From contig CAITOD010000169.1 in the NCBI GenBank assembly GCA_903893935.1, positions 1 through 9,952 on the forward strand: a DNA stretch of 9,952 nucleotides. Reading direction: 5' to 3'. Below the pieces are notes generated by a model. The model saw nothing but the letters and a program-made list of their open reading frames with translations. It did no database searches and was not told the DNA's origin. Each line of letters opens with the position of its first letter. Positions within the stretch are counted from its first letter, which is position 1. Positions 7,003 to 9,952 of the stretch are shown in pieces. The DNA comes from an uncultured Sphingomonadales bacterium (GTDB lineage Bacteria; Pseudomonadota; Alphaproteobacteria; Sphingomonadales; Sphingomonadaceae). The translations under genes and the position numbers were made by a program.

Positions 7003-9630
7003 ATGGCAAGCCCGGATGTGGCGAACGATCCCCCCGGCGACGTCATTAACGCGCTGATCGGATTGTTGAATCAGCAACAGTTCGAGGACGCGGCCAGACG
7101 CGCCGAGGGGCTTGTCCGGGTCTTTCCCGCTTCATCGGTGCTGTGGAATATTCTTGGCTCGGGCAGCGCGCAGTGCGGCCGGCTTGAGCAGGCGGCTGCG
7201 GCCTTTGACAAAGCCTGTTCACTTAACCCGCAAGCCCCCGAGGCGCATTGCAATCTGGGCAATGTCTTGCAAGACTTGGGGCAACTCGACGCCGCCGAGC
7301 AGTCGCATCGCCACGCACTGGCGCTCCGGCCCGATTTTGTCGATGCCCATTTCAACCTCGCCAGCGTGCTGATCGCGCAAGGCAAACCCGATGCGGCGGT
7401 TGCGGCCTATCGCGCGGCGCTTGCCCTGCAGCCCGACTATATTGATGCCTGGATAAATCTTGGCCTCGTTCTCAACGATCTGGGCCGGCTGGATGAAGCG
7501 GTCGATGCCTGTCACCGCGCGCTATCACTCAATCCGGATATGGCGCAGATTTACAACAACCTGGGCGCCGTGCTGCGCCAGCAGGGCAAGCTCGACCAAG
7601 CGCTGGCCTGCTACCAGCGCGCGCTGGCGCTGCTACCCGGCTATGTCGAGGCGCACCACAATCTCGGAAACGTGCTGCACGCGCAAGGCAAGCTTGACCA
7701 GGCCGCCGCGTGCTACCGGCACGCGCTTTCGCTCTGGCCAGACTATGCCGATGCCTATTGCAGCCTCGGCAATGTGTACCGCGCCCAGGGGAAGCGCGAT
7801 CAGGCGATCGAGAGCTATCACAATGCGCTCACGCGCAATCCTGGCAGCCTTGATGCGCTCTACAATCTCGGCAGCGCACTGGACGAACAGGGCAGCATCG
7901 ATCAGGCCATTGCGATCTACCGGCGCGTTCTGGCACTCGATCCCGTGCATGCACTGGCACTGAACGGACTGGGCGCTTCGCTCTTGAAGCTCGGCGCGCT
8001 CGACGCAGCGGATGCATCGTTGCGTGATGCGCTTGCGCTAAGGCCCGATTTCGCCGAAGCGCATGCAAACCTCGGAAATGTGCACAAAGAGCGTGGCGAT
8101 CCGGTTGAAGCCGCTGCGGCTTTTGGGCGCGCGCTGGCGTTCCGGCCCGATCTTGCCGAAGCGCACTACAATCTCGCCGGCCTGTTGCACGACCGGAACG
8201 AATTGCATGAGGCGCTGGCCTCGCTCGACCGGGCGCTCGCGAGCAGGCCGGACTACCGCGAGGCACAGGCGCAAAGGCTGCATCTGCTGCACCTGATGGG
8301 CCATTGGGAGAGCATCGACACGCTGGATGCGACATGCGCCGACCTTGCGGCGCAAGCCGATGTGCTGGCGCCGTTCTCGTTTCTGGCGATGACCGACAAT
8401 CCGCGCGTTCATTTGCAATTTTCGCGCAAGTGGGCGACCGGGAAATACCAGGCCGCGCCCTTGCCGGCTTTGTCCCGGCCGCCGTTACCACAGCCTCGCG
8501 CGCGTCCGCAGCGGTTGCGCATCGGCTATTTCGGCGCCGATTTCCATGATCATGCCACGCTTTTTCTGATGGCTGGTCTGTTGCGCGAGCACGACAAGGC
8601 GCGCTTTGAGATTTTCGCCTACAGCTACGGGCACGAAAAGACCGGGCGCTGGCTCGCGCAAGCACGCCACGACGTCGATCACTTTGTCGACGTTTCGGGC
8701 CAGCCATCGCGCGCGATCGCGGAGCGGGCGCGCGCCGACCGGCTCGATATCGCCATCGATCTCAAGGGATATACGCAGCACACCCGCTCAGACCTGTTTC
8801 AGCACCGGCCCGCCCCGATCCAGATCAGCTACCTCGGCTATCCGGGCTCGATGGGGGCCGATTTCATCGATTACATGATTGCCGATTCGGTCGTTATTCC
8901 CGAGGCACAGCGCGCTTTTTACAGCGAAAACGTGATCTTTCTGCCGCATTGCTATCAGCCCAACGACAACGCCCGCCCGATTGCGCAGACGCCGACCAGC
9001 CGCGCCGACTTCGGCTTGCCCGCCGACGCGTTCGTGTTCTGCTGCTTCAACAACAGCTACAAGATCGGTCCGCGCGAGTTCGATATCTGGATGCGGGTGC
9101 TCGGCCGGGTCGAAGACAGCGTGTTGTGGCTGTTCAAGTCCAATACCTGGTGCACCGACAATCTGCGCAGGCACGCCGAAGCACGCGGGATCGCCGGCGA
9201 CCGCCTGGTGTTCGCCGAACGGATGGATCACGCCGATCATCTTGCGCGCCACCGCTATGCCGACGTGTTTGTCGACACGTTCAACTACAACGCGCACACG
9301 ACCGCGAGCGATGCGCTTTGGTCAGGCCTTCCTGTTGTAACCAGGGCCGGGCAGCAATTCGCCGCGCGCGTCTGTGCCAGCCTGCTCATGGCGGTCGGCT
9401 TGCCCGAGCTGATCACCGACAGCGATGCGGCGTATGAGGCGCTGATCCTCGCACTGGCTGCCGATCGGTCGCGGCTGGCCGCGATAAGGGCAAAGCTTGC
9501 CTCCAACCGGCTCGCGCAGCCGCTGTTTGATACGCAAGGCTATGCCAGGAGCTTTGAAACCGGGCTCGACAGGGCGTACGAGATTTATTGTTCGGGGCAG
9601 AGTCCGCGCGATATCCGGGTTGAGGGATAG
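7003..9630 (+). CDS. TPR / SPINDLY-type O-GlcNAc transferase-like glycosyltransferase (GT41)
   Basis: An 875-residue protein with the architecture of eukaryotic OGT/SPINDLY. Residues about 13-419 form a TPR superhelix: prolines fall at 42, 76, 110 and on to 416 in exact 34-residue steps. An inner Asn ladder (84, 118, 152, 186, 220, 288, 356, 390; Ser254 and Gly322 break it) matches the substrate-binding ladder of human OGT. The catalytic part (about 500-860) has GYFGADFHDHAT with H517 in place of OGT His498, IDLKGYT 585-591, RPAPIQISYLGYPG 602-615, YKIGP with K687 matching the UDP-binding Lys, and NAHTT with H765. These residues suggest an active UDP- or GDP-sugar transferase working on protein. 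There is no signal peptide or membrane segment, so it acts in the cytoplasm. Flagellin or another surface protein is a possible target, but none is adjacent. It follows the enolase-family gene by 118 bases and may have its own promoter. Confidence 0.93.
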   Translation: MASPDVANDPPGDVINALIGLLNQQQFEDAARRAEGLVRVFPASSVLWNILGSGSAQCGRLEQAAAAFDKACSLNPQAPEAHCNLGNVLQDLGQLDAAEQSHRHALALRPDFVDAHFNLASVLIAQGKPDAAVAAYRAALALQPDYIDAWINLGLVLNDLGRLDEAVDACHRALSLNPDMAQIYNNLGAVLRQQGKLDQALACYQRALALLPGYVEAHHNLGNVLHAQGKLDQAAACYRHALSLWPDYADAYCSLGNVYRAQGKRDQAIESYHNALTRNPGSLDALYNLGSALDEQGSIDQAIAIYRRVLALDPVHALALNGLGASLLKLGALDAADASLRDALALRPDFAEAHANLGNVHKERGDPVEAAAAFGRALAFRPDLAEAHYNLAGLLHDRNELHEALASLDRALASRPDYREAQAQRLHLLHLMGHWESIDTLDATCADLAAQADVLAPFSFLAMTDNPRVHLQFSRKWATGKYQAAPLPALSRPPLPQPRARPQRLRIGYFGADFHDHATLFLMAGLLREHDKARFEIFAYSYGHEKTGRWLAQARHDVDHFVDVSGQPSRAIAERARADRLDIAIDLKGYTQHTRSDLFQHRPAPIQISYLGYPGSMGADFIDYMIADSVVIPEAQRAFYSENVIFLPHCYQPNDNARPIAQTPTSRADFGLPADAFVFCCFNNSYKIGPREFDIWMRVLGRVEDSVLWLFKSNTWCTDNLRRHAEARGIAGDRLVFAERMDHADHLARHRYADVFVDTFNYNAHTTASDALWSGLPVVTRAGQQFAARVCASLLMAVGLPELITDSDAAYEALILALAADRSRLAAIRAKLASNRLAQPLFDTQGYARSFETGLDRAYEIYCSGQSPRDIRVEG
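7126..8250 (+). repeat. 102-base periodic TPR-coding repeats
   Basis: Eleven consecutive 34-codon units, with no insertion or deletion, between the codons for Pro42 and Pro416 of the GT41 protein. The units share PD..(D/E)AH.NLG and a later GK.D.A...Y..AL core. At DNA level they are diverged, not recent copies, so they encode a tandem TPR array and are not a DNA-level satellite. A further, weaker unit precedes Pro42. Confidence 0.75.
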
Positions 9631-9635
9631 CGAGC

Positions 9636-9650
9636 CAGCTGTGCTGTTTT
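9636..9650 (+). terminator. Weak intrinsic terminator after the GT41 gene
   Basis: CAGC-TGT-GCTG followed by TTTT, 6 bases past the stop codon. The stem is only 4 bp, so confidence is low. It sits in the 21-base gap between the GT41 stop and the convergent tRNA gene. Confidence 0.25.
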
Positions 9651-9651
9651 C

Positions 9652-9741
9652 TGGCGGACAGGGTGGGATTCGAACCCACGGTGAGCTTCCACCCACGGCG
9701 GTTTTCAAGACCGCTGCCTTAAACCACTCGGCCACCTGTCC
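9652..9741 (-). tRNA. tRNA-Ser (anticodon TGA)
   Basis: A complete 90-base type II tRNA with encoded 3' CCA. The acceptor stem is GGACAGG with CCTGTCC, followed by discriminator G and CCA. The anticodon stem GCGGT/ACCGC encloses loop CTTGAAA, giving anticodon TGA, which reads UCN serine codons. A long variable arm and the T arm GTGGG-TTCGAAT-CCCAC complete the serine-type cloverleaf. It is convergent to the GT41 gene. A broken copy lies 28 bases upstream on the same strand, and the pair may share one promoter. Confidence 0.97.
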
Positions 9742-9769
9742 ACACCAACGCCATGCGGCTGGCGCCGCA

Positions 9770-9842
9770 ACGGCGGTTTTATCGCCTTCGGCGATGGCCT
9801 TCGGCTCAAGACCGCTGCCTTGAACCACTCGGCCACCTGTCC
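9770..9842 (-). pseudogene. Broken tRNA-Ser copy with a 26-base insertion in the anticodon loop
   Basis: On the minus strand, the 36 bases from 9842 down to 9807 match the 5' half of the intact tRNA-Ser (9741-9706) with a single mismatch, at 9822. A 26-base insertion follows (9781-9806), made of two hairpins: ATCGCC-TTC-GGCGAT (9781-9795) and GCC-TTC-GGC (in 9796-9806). Then 11 bases (9770-9780) again match the 3' side of the anticodon arm exactly. After that, the variable arm, T arm and acceptor 3' strand are absent; the remaining 28 bases to the intact tRNA show no match and form another hairpin (9754-9769, TGCGGC/GCCGCA). It cannot fold as a tRNA. It probably arose by tandem duplication followed by insertion and decay. 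Confidence 0.85.
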
Positions 9843-9857
9843 GTTCGCAGGGCGCCG

Positions 9858-9885
9858 TCGATAATCCGCGCGACGCTGAAGGCAA
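9858..9885 (-). promoter_or_regulatory. Candidate promoter for the tRNA-Ser region
   Basis: On the minus strand TTGCCT (9880-9885) and TATCGA (9858-9863) are 16 bases apart, and the -10 box ends 15 bases before the first base of the broken tRNA copy. The spacing suits a stable-RNA promoter and would transcribe the broken copy and the intact tRNA together. The remaining 67 bases to the right edge show no feature I can support. Confidence 0.4.
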
Positions 9886-9952
9886 GGTATTTTTCCGGTG
9901 CGGGGGATTCACAGATGCGGCCGGCTGTGCGACAGCTCGATCGTGCAGCCGA

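Noticed and set aside
7126..8250. 102-base periodicity as a possible CRISPR-like or satellite array
   Set aside because: Units are diverged at DNA level, in frame, and encode TPR motifs with no spacers.
9770..9842. Second functional tRNA-Ser with a group I-type intron
   Set aside because: The insert is only 26 bases and the variable arm, T arm and 3' acceptor strand are missing, so no functional tRNA could be restored by removing it.

Overview
The window looks like chromosomal DNA of a GC-rich alphaproteobacterium. The protein style (a PAS-GGDEF-EAL-PilZ protein, a SPINDLY-type glycosyltransferase, a GMC dehydrogenase with a LysR regulator) most resembles Sphingomonadales such as Novosphingobium or Sphingomonas; this is an inference from gene style, not from a marker gene.

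Left part (1-3043, all minus strand). A Gly/Tyr-rich exported protein runs off the left edge. Upstream of it is a 733-residue cyclic-di-GMP enzyme carrying PAS, GGDEF, EAL and PilZ domains. Next is a 64-residue protein with a possible Cys/His metal site, which is easily missed because it is so short. Its leader holds a 12-bp inverted repeat.

Centre (3150-6884). A LysR-type regulator reads leftward. Divergent from it is a two-gene operon: a GMC flavoprotein oxidoreductase, then 15 bases later an enolase-superfamily (mandelate racemase subgroup) enzyme with a strong ribosome binding site. The 93-base AT-rich divergent region holds a TTG-N9-CAA dyad of LysR type. The layout suggests inducible catabolism of an alcohol, sugar or polyol and its acid. 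No transporter is visible, so the substrate is unknown.

Right part (7003-9952). An 875-residue TPR / O-GlcNAc-transferase-like (GT41) protein has twelve TPR units in exact 34-residue register and an asparagine ladder like that of human OGT. Convergent to it is an intact tRNA-Ser(TGA). Just upstream of that tRNA, and next to a plausible tRNA promoter, lies a broken tRNA-Ser copy: its 5' half is nearly identical, but a 26-base hairpin-forming insertion splits the anticodon loop and the rest is lost.

No CRISPR array, insertion sequence, transposase or phage gene was seen. The most unusual items are the split tRNA-Ser remnant, the LysR/GMC/enolase cluster, the GT41 protein and the small Cys/His protein.
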